A stretch of DNA of 64,000 bases from Streptomyces sp. NRRL B-1347 (lineage in GTDB: Bacteria; Actinomycetota; Actinomycetes; Streptomycetales; Streptomycetaceae), in assembly GCF_000720325.1 (NCBI RefSeq), contig NZ_JOJM01000009.1, forward strand, positions 1 to 64,000, in the 5' to 3' direction. The notes beneath the pieces are model-generated. The model was not told the DNA's origin and made no database searches. It worked only from the letters and a program-made list of their open reading frames with translations. Shown piece by piece: positions 8,533 through 16,450 of this stretch; position 1 is the stretch's first letter, and each line of letters begins with the position of its first letter. A program made the position numbers and the translations under genes.

Positions 8533-9927
8533 GTGAAGAGCGCCGTGGAGACCCTGAACCCGACCCGGGTTCGGCTCACTGTCGAGGTGCCCTTCGAGGA
8601 GCTCAAGGACAGCCTCGACGCGGCGTACAAGAAGATCAACCAGCAGGTCACGGTGAAGGGCTTCCGCAAGGGCAAGATCCCGGCCCGCGTCATCGACCAG
8701 CGGTTCGGCCGCGGTGCTGTGCTGGAGGAGGCCGTCAACGACGCCCTCCCGAAGTTCTACACGGAGGCGGTCAACGAGGCCGAGCTCAACGTCCTCGGCC
8801 AGCCCGAGGTCGACATCACCGAGCTGAAGGACAACGAGACCCTCAGCTTCACCGCCGAGGTCGACGTCCGCCCGACCATCGAGATCCCGGACTACTCCGG
8901 CATCGAGGTCGAGGTCGACGCGGTCGAGGTCAGCGACGAGGACGTCGACAAGGCCGTCGAGGAGCTGCGGGGCCGCTTCGCGTCCACCGCGCCCGTCGAG
9001 CGCGCCGCCGAGGACGGCGACGTCGTGACGGTCGACCTGGAGGCCAAGGTCGACGGCGAGGTCCTGGAGGACGGCGTCGCCAAGGGCGTCTCGTACACCA
9101 TCGGCTCCGGCGAGCTCCTCGAGGGCATCGACGACGCCGTGACCGGCCTGGAGGCCGACGGCGAGGCCACCTTCACCTCCGAGCTGAAGGGCGGCTCCGC
9201 GGCGGGCAAGGAGGCCGAGGTCACCGTCAAGGTCACCCAGGTCGCCAAGCGCGAACTGCCGGAGCTGGACGACGACTTCGCGCAGCTGGCGTCGGAGTTC
9301 GACACCCTGGACGAGCTGAAGGCCGACAGCCGCAAGCGCCTGGAGACGGCCCGCCAGTTCGACCAGGCCACCCAGGCCCAGGAGCGCGTCCTGGACAAGC
9401 TCCTGGAGCTCGTCGAGGTGCCGGTCCCCGAGAAGCTGCTCGAGGACGAGGTCCGCACCCGCAAGCACAACCTGGAGCACCACCAGCTCGGCCAGATGGG
9501 CCTCGACCTCGCGAAGTACCTGGAGATCCAGGGCAAGACCGAGGAAGAGTTCGACGCCGAGACCAGCGAGCAGGCGGTCAAGGGCATCAAGACCCAGTTC
9601 ATCCTCGACGAGCTGGTCAACAAGGAGAAGCTGAACGTGAACCAGGAGGAGCTCACCGAGCACCTCATGCGTCGCGCCCAGTCCTCCGGCATGAGCCCCG
9701 ACCAGTTCGCCCAGGCCGTCGTCGAGGGCGGCCAGGTCCCGATGCTGGTCGGCGAGGTCGCCCGCGGCAAGGCCCTCGCGGTCGTCGTCGAGGCCGCCAC
9801 GGTCAAGGACACGAACGGCGAGGTCGTGGACCTCGACGACGAGGACGACGCCGACTCCGCCGAGGGTGAGGCCGCCGAGGCCGCCGCCGACGCGGACAAG
9901 GCCGGTGAGGAGAAGGCCGAGGCCTGA
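8533..9927 (+). CDS. tig: Trigger factor (ribosome-associated chaperone, peptidyl-prolyl isomerase)
   Basis: Trigger factor of 464 aa, which binds the ribosome exit tunnel beside L23 and shields nascent chains. The GTG at 8533 is preceded by AAGGAG with good spacing. Domains: N-terminal ribosome-binding domain containing [16 protein letters not shown] (a variant of the GFRxGKxP signature loop), a middle FKBP-type PPIase domain around residues 160-245, and a helical C-terminal domain. The last ~35 residues are extremely Asp/Glu/Ala-rich (for example [19 protein letters not shown]), a typical actinobacterial acidic tail. It stands alone, with a terminator directly downstream, ahead of the clpP operon; co-location with Clp genes is classic across bacteria. 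Confidence 0.97.
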   Translation: MKSAVETLNPTRVRLTVEVPFEELKDSLDAAYKKINQQVTVKGFRKGKIPARVIDQRFGRGAVLEEAVNDALPKFYTEAVNEAELNVLGQPEVDITELKDNETLSFTAEVDVRPTIEIPDYSGIEVEVDAVEVSDEDVDKAVEELRGRFASTAPVERAAEDGDVVTVDLEAKVDGEVLEDGVAKGVSYTIGSGELLEGIDDAVTGLEADGEATFTSELKGGSAAGKEAEVTVKVTQVAKRELPELDDDFAQLASEFDTLDELKADSRKRLETARQFDQATQAQERVLDKLLELVEVPVPEKLLEDEVRTRKHNLEHHQLGQMGLDLAKYLEIQGKTEEEFDAETSEQAVKGIKTQFILDELVNKEKLNVNQEELTEHLMRRAQSSGMSPDQFAQAVVEGGQVPMLVGEVARGKALAVVVEAATVKDTNGEVVDLDDEDDADSAEGEAAEAAADADKAGEEKAEA

Positions 9928-9941
9928 TCCCCCCAGTAGTA

Positions 9942-9983
9942 CGTGAAGGGCCCCCGGGACACCCGTCCCGGGGGCCCTTCACG
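9942..9983 (+). terminator. tig terminator
   Basis: An 18-bp perfect inverted repeat (9942-9959 with 9966-9983) around a 6-nt loop, starting 14 nt after the tig stop. G+C-rich, without a U-tract. Confidence 0.88.
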
Positions 9984-10040
9984 CCCCTGTGGGCGCCTTC
10001 CGGACGCGTCCGCGCGGGTGCGGCTCCGCGGTGGGCCGGG

Positions 10041-10070
10041 CGCGCGGTTCCCCGTGCCCCTTCGGGGCGC
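10041..10070 (+). repeat. Short dispersed GC repeat, copy 1
   Basis: A segment reading GCGCGGTTCCCCGTGCCCC then TTCGGGGCGC contains a small GCCCC/GGGGC hairpin. It resembles the reverse complement of 55003-55030. I recognise this type of sequence as common between Streptomyces genes. Confidence 0.5.
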
Positions 10071-10092
10071 TGTCCGCAGGGCGTGCTACCTG

Positions 10093-10106
10093 CGCTCACA
10101 GCGAAC
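10093..10106 (+). promoter_or_regulatory. ClgR operator upstream of clpP1
   Basis: On the minus strand this reads GTTCGC-TGTGA-GCG, an exact match to the ClgR consensus GTTCGC-N5-GCG described for Streptomyces clpP1, clpC1 and lon. It lies 132 bp before the clpP1 GTG and 38 bp upstream of a candidate -10 (TAGGGT, 10145-10150), a position suited to activation. This predicts ClgR-activated expression of clpP1-clpP2. Confidence 0.8.
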
Positions 10107-10237
10107 AGTTGCCCTTGCGGGATTCCCCGAAGGGAGCCGCGCGTTAGGGTCCATGGATACGGGGGCAGTGGAGTCGTTGCCCTCAGAACGAAGATGCTGA
10201 GACGGCCGGTAGCCGTCAGAGACGAGCAGGTGGATAC

Positions 10238-10855
10238 GTGACGAATCTGATGCCTTACGCAGCCGGTGAGCCGTCCATCGGTGGTGGCCTCGGCGACCAT
10301 GTCTACAACCGGCTCCTCGGCGAGCGCATCGTCTTCCTCGGCCAGCAGGTCGACGACGACATCGCGAACAAGATCACGGCGCAGATGCTCCTGCTCGCGG
10401 CCGACCCGTCGAAGGACATCTACCTCTACATCAACAGCCCCGGCGGCTCGGTGACGGCCGGCATGGCGATCTACGACACCATGCAGTACATCCCGAACGA
10501 CGTGGTCACGATCGGCATGGGCATGGCCGCCTCCATGGGCCAGTTCCTGCTGACCGGCGGCACCGCGGGCAAGCGCTTCGCCCTGCCGCACACGGACATC
10601 CTGATGCACCAGGGCTCCGCGGGCATCGGCGGCACCGCATCGGACGTCAAGATCCAGGCGGAGTACCTGCTGCGCACCAAGCAGCGGATGGCCGAGATCA
10701 CCGCCCGCCACTCCGGCCAGACGGTCGAGGCGATCATCCGTGACGGTGACCGCGACCGCTGGTTCACCACCGAGGAGGCCAAGGAGTACGGCCTCATCGA
10801 CGAGATCATCACCGCTGCTTCCGGTGTTCCGGGCGGCGGCGGCACGGGGGCCTGA
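10238..10855 (+). CDS. clpP1: ATP-dependent Clp protease proteolytic subunit ClpP1
   Basis: Serine peptidase subunit (205 aa) that with ClpP2 forms the tetradecameric chamber fed by ClpX or ClpC. The catalytic triad is intact: S99 in GMAASMGQ, H124 in MHQ and D173 in DRDRW. Start GTG 10238 gives the usual N-terminus MTNLMP; AGGTGG lies just upstream. The C-terminus is Gly-rich. It is the first gene of a two-gene operon with clpP2 (101-bp gap) under a ClgR box. A different processing or activation role from ClpP2 is expected from the family, but the sequence alone does not show it. Confidence 0.96.
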   Translation: MTNLMPYAAGEPSIGGGLGDHVYNRLLGERIVFLGQQVDDDIANKITAQMLLLAADPSKDIYLYINSPGGSVTAGMAIYDTMQYIPNDVVTIGMGMAASMGQFLLTGGTAGKRFALPHTDILMHQGSAGIGGTASDVKIQAEYLLRTKQRMAEITARHSGQTVEAIIRDGDRDRWFTTEEAKEYGLIDEIITAASGVPGGGGTGA

Positions 10856-10956
10856 GAAGGCGCCCAGGAGGCCCGAGAAGGCCTCCGACGGGGGCGCGCC
10901 ACCGGCCCGCCCCAGCCGACCCAGCCCACGCTCATCACCAGGACGGAACACCTCAG

Positions 10957-11628
10957 ATGAACAGCTTCCCCGTCAGCGGCCAGCCCACGGGCCTGCACAC
11001 CGGCCCCCAGGTGGACAACCGTTACGTGATCCCGCGCTTCGTCGAGCGCACGTCGCAGGGCGTGCGTGAGTACGACCCGTACGCGAAGCTCTTCGAGGAG
11101 CGCGTGATCTTCCTCGGCGTCCAGATCGACGACGCCTCCGCCAACGACGTCATGGCGCAGCTCCTGTGCCTGGAGTCGATGGACCCCGACCGGGACATCT
11201 CGGTCTACATCAACAGCCCGGGCGGCTCCTTCACCGCCCTGACGGCCATCTACGACACGATGCAGTTCGTGAAGCCGGACATCCAGACGGTCTGCATGGG
11301 CCAGGCGTCCTCCGCCGCGGCCGTGCTCCTCGCCGCCGGCACCCCCGGCAAGCGGATGGCCCTGCCGAACGCGCGCGTGCTGATCCACCAGCCGTCCGGC
11401 GGCACCGGCCGCGAGCAGCTCTCCGACCTGGAGATCGCGGCCAACGAGATCCTGCGCATGCGCACGCAGCTCGAGGAGATGCTCGCCAAGCACTCCACGA
11501 CGCCGATCGAGAAGATCCGCGACGACATCGAGCGCGACAAGATCCTCACCGCCGAGGACGCGCTGGCGTACGGCCTGATCGACCAGATCATCTCCACCCG
11601 CAAGATGAACAACGCCGCGGTCGCCTGA
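10957..11628 (+). CDS. clpP2: ATP-dependent Clp protease proteolytic subunit ClpP2
   Basis: Second ClpP subunit, 223 aa, with the longer N-terminal extension seen in actinobacterial ClpP2 (about 40 residues before the core). Triad: S119 in GQASSAAA, H144 in LIHQP, D194 in IERDK. Note Ser-Ser before the Ala run where most ClpPs have Ala-Ser-Met, typical of this subfamily. The ATG start gives MNSFPV. It is co-transcribed with clpP1 and followed 218 bp later by clpX, which has its own control region. Confidence 0.96.
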   Translation: MNSFPVSGQPTGLHTGPQVDNRYVIPRFVERTSQGVREYDPYAKLFEERVIFLGVQIDDASANDVMAQLLCLESMDPDRDISVYINSPGGSFTALTAIYDTMQFVKPDIQTVCMGQASSAAAVLLAAGTPGKRMALPNARVLIHQPSGGTGREQLSDLEIAANEILRMRTQLEEMLAKHSTTPIEKIRDDIERDKILTAEDALAYGLIDQIISTRKMNNAAVA

Positions 11629-11717
11629 TACTCGTCCGGGGAAACCGCAGCACCATCTGCCCGCTCCTTGGCGCGGTCGCGTCGGTCCGTGTCGATCTGC
11701 GACATTTCGTAGTTCTT

Positions 11718-11744
11718 CGCGGTTCCGCGTAACAGCGAACCGCG
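11718..11744. promoter_or_regulatory. Dyad upstream of clpX, possible relaxed ClgR site
   Basis: An 8-bp inverted repeat CGCGGTTC/GAACCGCG (11718-11725 with 11737-11744) flanks an 11-nt spacer. The minus strand also reads GTTCGC-N6-GCG (11740-11726), one base off the ClgR spacing. It lies about 100 bp before the clpX start. Confidence 0.4.
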
Positions 11745-11846
11745 CCAAGGGGGGCCCGAACGGGGGGCCAGGCAAGGTACCGTCGGATACAAGGCACCAG
11801 GAGCCGCTGGACCAACGGCGTCTCCCAGGCGAAGGGGAAGCACACC

Positions 11847-13133
11847 GTGGCACGCATCGGTGACGGCGGCGATCTGCTCAAGTGCTCGTTCTGCGGAAAG
11901 AGTCAGAAGCAGGTCAAGAAGCTCATCGCAGGCCCGGGCGTGTACATCTGCGATGAGTGCATCGACCTCTGCAACGAGATCATCGAGGAAGAGCTCGCCG
12001 AGACGAGCGAGGTCCGCTGGGAAGAGCTGCCCAAGCCCCGCGAGATCTACGAGTTCCTCGAGGGGTACGTAGTCGGTCAGGAGCCCGCCAAGAAGGCGCT
12101 CTCCGTCGCCGTCTACAACCACTACAAGCGCGTCCAGGCCGGGGAGAACGGCGGCGCGCAGGGCCGCGAGGACGCCATCGAGCTGGCGAAGTCCAACATC
12201 CTGCTGCTCGGACCCACCGGCTCCGGCAAGACCCTGCTCGCCCAGACCCTGGCCCGCATGCTGAACGTCCCCTTCGCCATCGCGGACGCCACCGCGCTCA
12301 CCGAGGCGGGATACGTGGGCGAGGACGTGGAGAACATCCTCCTCAAGCTCATCCAGGCCGCTGACTACGACGTCAAGAAGGCCGAGACGGGCATCATCTA
12401 CATCGACGAGATCGACAAGGTCGCCCGGAAGAGCGAGAACCCGTCGATCACGCGTGACGTTTCGGGTGAAGGCGTCCAGCAGGCCCTGCTGAAGATCCTG
12501 GAGGGCACGACGGCCTCGGTCCCGCCGCAGGGCGGCCGCAAGCATCCGCACCAGGAGTTCATCCAGATCGACACGACGAACGTGCTGTTCATCGTGGGCG
12601 GTGCCTTCGCGGGCCTGGAGAAGATCATCGAGGCCCGGGCGGGTGCGAAGGGCATCGGCTTCGGCGCCACCATCCGCTCCAAGCGGGAGCTGGAGGAGAA
12701 GGACCAGTTCGAGGACATCATGCCGGAGGACCTGGTGAAGTTCGGGATGATCCCCGAGTTCATCGGCCGGCTGCCCGTCATCACCTCGGTCCACAACCTC
12801 GACCGCGAGGCCCTGCTCCAGATCCTCGTCGAGCCGCGCAACGCGCTGGTGAAGCAGTACCAGCGACTCTTCGAACTCGACGGTGTGGAGCTGGACTTCG
12901 AGCGCGAGGCCCTGGAGGCCATCGCGGACCAGGCGATCCTGCGCCAGACCGGCGCGCGCGGCCTGCGCGCCATCATGGAGGAGGTCCTCCAGTCGGTGAT
13001 GTACGAGGTGCCGTCCCGCAAGGACGTCGCCCGCGTCGTCATCACGGCGGACGTCGTCCACTCGAACGTGAACCCGACCCTGGTGCCGCGCGAGGTGCGC
13101 GGCCCCGGCGCCGGAGAGCAGAAGTCGGCCTAG
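11847..13133 (+). CDS. clpX: ClpX, AAA+ unfoldase of the Clp protease
   Basis: Hexameric unfoldase (428 aa) that delivers substrates such as ssrA-tagged proteins to ClpP. The N-terminal zinc-binding domain has C13, C16, C35 and C38. Walker A GPTGSGKT spans 122-129 and Walker [10 protein letters not shown] lies near 190. The sensor/arginine-finger region and the C-terminal small domain are complete ([13 protein letters not shown]). Start GTG 11847 follows GAAGGGGAAG. A ClpP-binding loop of IGF type is visible as KGIGFGA near residue 270. It is followed by a strong terminator shared with the convergent proline-rich protein gene. Confidence 0.97.
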   Translation: MARIGDGGDLLKCSFCGKSQKQVKKLIAGPGVYICDECIDLCNEIIEEELAETSEVRWEELPKPREIYEFLEGYVVGQEPAKKALSVAVYNHYKRVQAGENGGAQGREDAIELAKSNILLLGPTGSGKTLLAQTLARMLNVPFAIADATALTEAGYVGEDVENILLKLIQAADYDVKKAETGIIYIDEIDKVARKSENPSITRDVSGEGVQQALLKILEGTTASVPPQGGRKHPHQEFIQIDTTNVLFIVGGAFAGLEKIIEARAGAKGIGFGATIRSKRELEEKDQFEDIMPEDLVKFGMIPEFIGRLPVITSVHNLDREALLQILVEPRNALVKQYQRLFELDGVELDFEREALEAIADQAILRQTGARGLRAIMEEVLQSVMYEVPSRKDVARVVITADVVHSNVNPTLVPREVRGPGAGEQKSA

Positions 13134-13161
13134 CCCGAAGCTGCCGCACCACACGAACAGC

Positions 13162-13200
13162 CAGGGGCGCCCGGCGAGTTGACCTCGCCGGGCGCCCCTG
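13162..13200. terminator. Bidirectional terminator after clpX
   Basis: A 17-bp perfect inverted repeat (13162-13178 with 13184-13200) with a 5-nt loop, between the convergent ends of clpX and the first proline-rich protein gene. Confidence 0.88.
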
Positions 13201-13236
13201 TCGCACGTACCGCTCAGCCGTGGCCGGGCGGTCGGC

Positions 13237-14145
13237 TCACTGCTTCACCCGGACCTCGGCGCGGAGCTTCTTCGCGATCTCCGCGGCATCGCCGAGCGAG
13301 GGGCTCTTGCCCGCCATGATGTCCGCGACCTCCATCGGCATGGAGAGACCGACCGTGCTGTGGTCGCCCCAGATGCACACGGCCATCCGTGCCTCCTTGG
13401 GCCCGGAGCCGGTGCTGCCGCTCACCCCTGAGCCCTTCTTGACGAGGGCCTCCTGGCACTTGAGGACGAAGCCGTCGGAGCTGAAGTCCTGCGGACTGCC
13501 CACCATTTCGCCGGAGTTGCCGCCGTCCGCGCTGTCCTTCTTCGCGTCCGCCTTGGCGTCGGCGAACATGGCGTCGACGGTCTTCTCGGGGTCCTTGATC
13601 TCCCCGTAGGCCCCGCCGAACTGGATCAGCTTGCCGCCCAGCGGGTTGGACTGGTCGCGCACCTCGTACCCGGCGTGCACGGACGTGGCGTTCTTCACCC
13701 CCTGCTCCTCGGCGTCGTCGAGGTCGTTGAAACCGCCCGACGCGGAGCCGCTGCCCTTCTTGTACTCGCCGAGCACGGTCTCGGGCGTGATCAGCTTGTG
13801 GGCCCCGTCGTCCTTGACGGCCACCGAGCCGCCGTCGTCGCCCCCGAGCACGAAGTACGCGCCCACACCGATCGCCGCGACGGCGGCGACGGCGGCGATG
13901 ACGATCCCGGCCTTCTTGCCGCCGCTCTGCGCGGGCGGGGGAGGCGGCGGCAGCTGCCCGGGCACCTGCCCGTACGGGGCCTGCCCGTAGGGCGCCTGGG
14001 GCTGGCCGTAGGGGGCCTGGGGCGGCTGCCCGTACGGCGCCTGCGGCTGCCCGTAAGGGGCCTGTGGCGGCTGCCCGTAGCCGGGCTGCGGGGGCGGGCC
14101 CTGCGGGGGCTGCTGGCCGTACGGGCCCGGCTGGTAGTGGCTCAT
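13237..14145 (-). CDS. Proline-rich single-span envelope protein, paralog 1
   Basis: Function unknown (302 aa). The N-terminal ~75 residues are a low-complexity Pro/Gln/Gly/Tyr region of repeated APYGQP units, followed by a Lys-flanked membrane helix (residues ~78-100, IVIAAVAAVAAIGVGAYFVL) and an extracytoplasmic domain of ~200 residues. That domain shares with its two neighbours the segment DDGxHKL, a KCQ cysteine and a C-x-W-[GA]-D cysteine, suggesting one disulfide. ATG 14145 has GGAGG upstream. It belongs to a tandem array of three paralogs, each with its own start signals. The topology is like that of many actinobacterial anchor proteins with a disordered cytoplasmic tail. Confidence 0.85.
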   Translation of the reverse strand: MSHYQPGPYGQQPPQGPPPQPGYGQPPQAPYGQPQAPYGQPPQAPYGQPQAPYGQAPYGQVPGQLPPPPPPAQSGGKKAGIVIAAVAAVAAIGVGAYFVLGGDDGGSVAVKDDGAHKLITPETVLGEYKKGSGSASGGFNDLDDAEEQGVKNATSVHAGYEVRDQSNPLGGKLIQFGGAYGEIKDPEKTVDAMFADAKADAKKDSADGGNSGEMVGSPQDFSSDGFVLKCQEALVKKGSGVSGSTGSGPKEARMAVCIWGDHSTVGLSMPMEVADIMAGKSPSLGDAAEIAKKLRAEVRVKQ

Positions 14146-14200
14146 CGGGGGATTCCTCCGTGCTCGTGCTGTGCCGCCCCGTGCGGGGCCGGGGGTGCGC

Positions 14201-14239
14201 GCGAAGGGTCCGGCCGGAGCGACCGGCCGGACCCTTCGC
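14201..14239 (-). terminator. Terminator between paralogs 1 and 2
   Basis: A 17-bp perfect inverted repeat (14201-14217 with 14223-14239) with loop AGCGA lies just 3' of paralog 2, so that gene is probably a separate transcript from paralog 1. Confidence 0.82.
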
Positions 14240-14261
14240 TGGTGCTGTCTGACCCGGTGGG

Positions 14262-15251
14262 TCAGGCCTTGACGCGGACTTCCGTGCGGAACTTCGCCGT
14301 CTTCTCCGCGCCCTCGTCGAGGTCGGCGGACTTGCCGGCCATGACGTTGGCCATGTCCGCCGTGATGCCGACGCCGATGGTGCTCTTGTCACCCCAGATG
14401 CACGTCGCCATCGACATCTCCTTGGGGCCCTTGGCGCCGGTCGTCGACGCGCCGCCGAAGCTGTACTTCATCTCCTGGCACTTCATCGTGGCGCCGTCGA
14501 GCCCGGCGGGCTTGTACACCTCGGGGCTGCCGACCAGGGTGACCTTGGCGCCCCCGTTGTCCTGCGCGGCCTTCTTCTCGACCGAGCCGAACATCTTGTC
14601 GACGACCGCCTCGGGGTCCTCGATGTCGCCGTAGAGGCCGTTGAACTGGAAGAGCTTCTGCCCCAGCGGGTTGTCGTCGCTGCCGTACTCGTACTGGGCC
14701 TCGACGTCCTTGGCGTTCTTGACGCCGTGCTCCTCGGCCTCCCTGGCCTTCTCCGGGGACATGGCGTCGTCCTTGGCGCTGCCCGGCTTCAGCTTGTACG
14801 TGCCGTCCAGGACGGTGTCCGGCGTCGTCAGCTTGTGCGGGCCGTCGTCCTTGACCGCGACGGAGCCGCCGCCCTTGCCCGAGCCGCCGCCCTTGGCGGA
14901 GTCGTCGCTGTCGCTGTCGCCGCTGAAGAGGAAGTAGCCGCCGACCGCGATCGCCGCGACCACGGCGACCGCGCCGATGATCGCGCCGGTCTTCTTGCCG
15001 CTGCCTCCGCTCGGCGGCGGGGGCACCTGCCCGTAGGGCGCCTGGGGCGGCTGTCCGTAGGGTGCCTGCGGCTGGCCGTAGGGGGCCTGCTGGGGGTAGC
15101 CGGGCTGCTGCGGGGCCTGGGGCGGGTAGCCGTAGCCGGGCGGCGGGGTCTGGGGCGGCTGGCCGTAAGGTGCCTGCGGCTGGCCGCCGCCGTACGGTCC
15201 CGGCTGCTGCGGCTGCTGGCCGCCGTACGGGCCCGGCTGGTTGAAGCTCAT
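14262..15251 (-). CDS. Proline-rich single-span envelope protein, paralog 2
   Basis: The middle member (329 aa) of the tandem family. The N-terminal ~95 residues are Pro/Gln/Gly/Tyr repeats (QAPYGQP, PGYGYPP). The membrane helix is around residues 90-112, preceded by GKK. A Ser/Asp/Gly linker and the shared outer domain follow, with SVAVKDDGPHKL, MKCQEM and TCIWGDKST, that is, the same two cysteines and WGD motif as paralog 1. It ends in VRVKA, matching VRVKQ and ARVKK in its neighbours. ATG 15251 has GGAGGG 11 nt upstream. No enzyme motif is visible. A cell-envelope binding or sensor protein is an inference. Confidence 0.85.
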   Translation of the reverse strand: MSFNQPGPYGGQQPQQPGPYGGGQPQAPYGQPPQTPPPGYGYPPQAPQQPGYPQQAPYGQPQAPYGQPPQAPYGQVPPPPSGGSGKKTGAIIGAVAVVAAIAVGGYFLFSGDSDSDDSAKGGGSGKGGGSVAVKDDGPHKLTTPDTVLDGTYKLKPGSAKDDAMSPEKAREAEEHGVKNAKDVEAQYEYGSDDNPLGQKLFQFNGLYGDIEDPEAVVDKMFGSVEKKAAQDNGGAKVTLVGSPEVYKPAGLDGATMKCQEMKYSFGGASTTGAKGPKEMSMATCIWGDKSTIGVGITADMANVMAGKSADLDEGAEKTAKFRTEVRVKA

Positions 15252-15300
15252 TGCTGGGGGTTCCCTCCGTTAACTGCTGCTGCGAGCGTGCGCGCGCGTG

Positions 15301-16287
15301 TCACTTCTTCACGCGGGCCGCGTCGCGGTACTTGGCGGCGAGGTCGGCGACGTCGTCCGTCGCCATGCCCTTGCCCCCGGAGATGAAGGCGGCGGCGTCG
15401 GTGGCGGTCACCATGCCGAAGGTGCTCCGGTCGGCCCAGGCGCAGATCGGGATTTCCAGGCTCTTGCCGCCCTGGGCGACCTTGACGCTCTGGCACTTCA
15501 TCAGCGCGTTGTCCAGGCCGCTGGGCGAGACCGACTCGGGGCTGCCCTGCCAGGTGACTTCTTCCTTCTCGCCGCTGTCGCCCTCGTCCTTCTCCTTCTC
15601 CGTCTCCTCGTGCATTTTGTCGAACGCGCCGTCGAGGGTCTTCTCCGGGTCGCTGATCTCGCCCCACATGCCGACGACGTTCATGCCCTTCGTCTTGAGC
15701 CCGGTGCCGGACTTGTAGTCCGCCTTGTCCTGCTCGGCGTTCTTGATCCCGATCGCGGCGGCGTCCTCCGTGTCGGCGTCGCCCAGCGGGCCGCCGGAGG
15801 AGCCCGACGACACGTCCTTCTGGTACTCGCCGACCGAGGCCGGGGACACCAGCTTGTGCGGCCCGTCGTCCGAGACCGAGCCGGAGCCGCCGTCGTCGCC
15901 CCCGAGCACGAAATACGCGCCGACGCCGATCGCGGCGACCGCCGCGACCGCGCCGATGACCAGGCCCGTCTTCTTGCCGCCGCCCCCGCTCGGCGGCGGG
16001 GGCGGCGGGACCTGTCCGTAGGGGGCCTGGGGCGGCTGCCCGTAAGGGGCCTGCGGCTGTCCGTAGGGCGCCTGCGGCTGGCCGTAGGGGGCCTGCTGCG
16101 GCGGGACGCCCTGCGGGGCCTGCTGGGGGTAGCCGTAGCCGGGCGGCGGGGCCTGGGGCGGCTGTCCGTACGGGGGCTGCGGGGGCTGGCCGCCGTACGG
16201 GCCCGGCTGCTGGGGCTGGCCGCCACCGTACGGACCCGGCTGCTGCGGCTGCTGACCGCCGTACGGGCCCGGCTGGTTGTAGCTCAT
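15301..16287 (-). CDS. Proline-rich single-span envelope protein, paralog 3
   Basis: The first-transcribed member (328 aa) of the tandem family and the one next to the divergent valS. I start it at ATG 16287 (MSYNQPGPYGG), which has AGGGGGAG upstream and matches the N-termini of the other two; an upstream in-frame extension lacks such support. Layout: ~105 residues of PYGQP-type repeats, a membrane helix, then the outer domain with SDDGPHKL, MKCQSV and ICAWADRST. It is more divergent than paralogs 1 and 2 and has an acidic/Lys-rich stretch (EETEKEKDEGDSGEKEE). Function unknown. Confidence 0.85.
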   Translation of the reverse strand: MSYNQPGPYGGQQPQQPGPYGGGQPQQPGPYGGQPPQPPYGQPPQAPPPGYGYPQQAPQGVPPQQAPYGQPQAPYGQPQAPYGQPPQAPYGQVPPPPPPSGGGGKKTGLVIGAVAAVAAIGVGAYFVLGGDDGGSGSVSDDGPHKLVSPASVGEYQKDVSSGSSGGPLGDADTEDAAAIGIKNAEQDKADYKSGTGLKTKGMNVVGMWGEISDPEKTLDGAFDKMHEETEKEKDEGDSGEKEEVTWQGSPESVSPSGLDNALMKCQSVKVAQGGKSLEIPICAWADRSTFGMVTATDAAAFISGGKGMATDDVADLAAKYRDAARVKK

Positions 16288-16438
16288 GCTGAAGCTCCCC
16301 CTCGAACGCGTGTGTGCGCCTACGTTCTCCCGCACGTTTATGTGTTCCCGACATCCTGACCGACGTCGGGAGCACCGTGGGGCCCGGGGAGTCAACCGTT
16401 ACTGATATTCCGGTTTCGGGACCGGTCTGTGACACCCC

Positions 16439-16444
16439 TAAACT
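16439..16444 (+). promoter_or_regulatory. -10 box placing the valS start at +1
   Basis: TAAACT ends 6 nt before the valS GTG, and no ribosome site is present in the gap. Transcription would begin at or within 1-2 nt of the start codon, giving a leaderless mRNA. The -35 is poor. Confidence 0.55.
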
Positions 16445-16450
16445 GGGCCC

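Noticed and set aside
13960..16260. CRISPR-like or satellite repeats in the proline-rich genes
   Set aside because: The repeats are in frame and encode PYGQP units in three paralogs; there are no spacers or cas genes.
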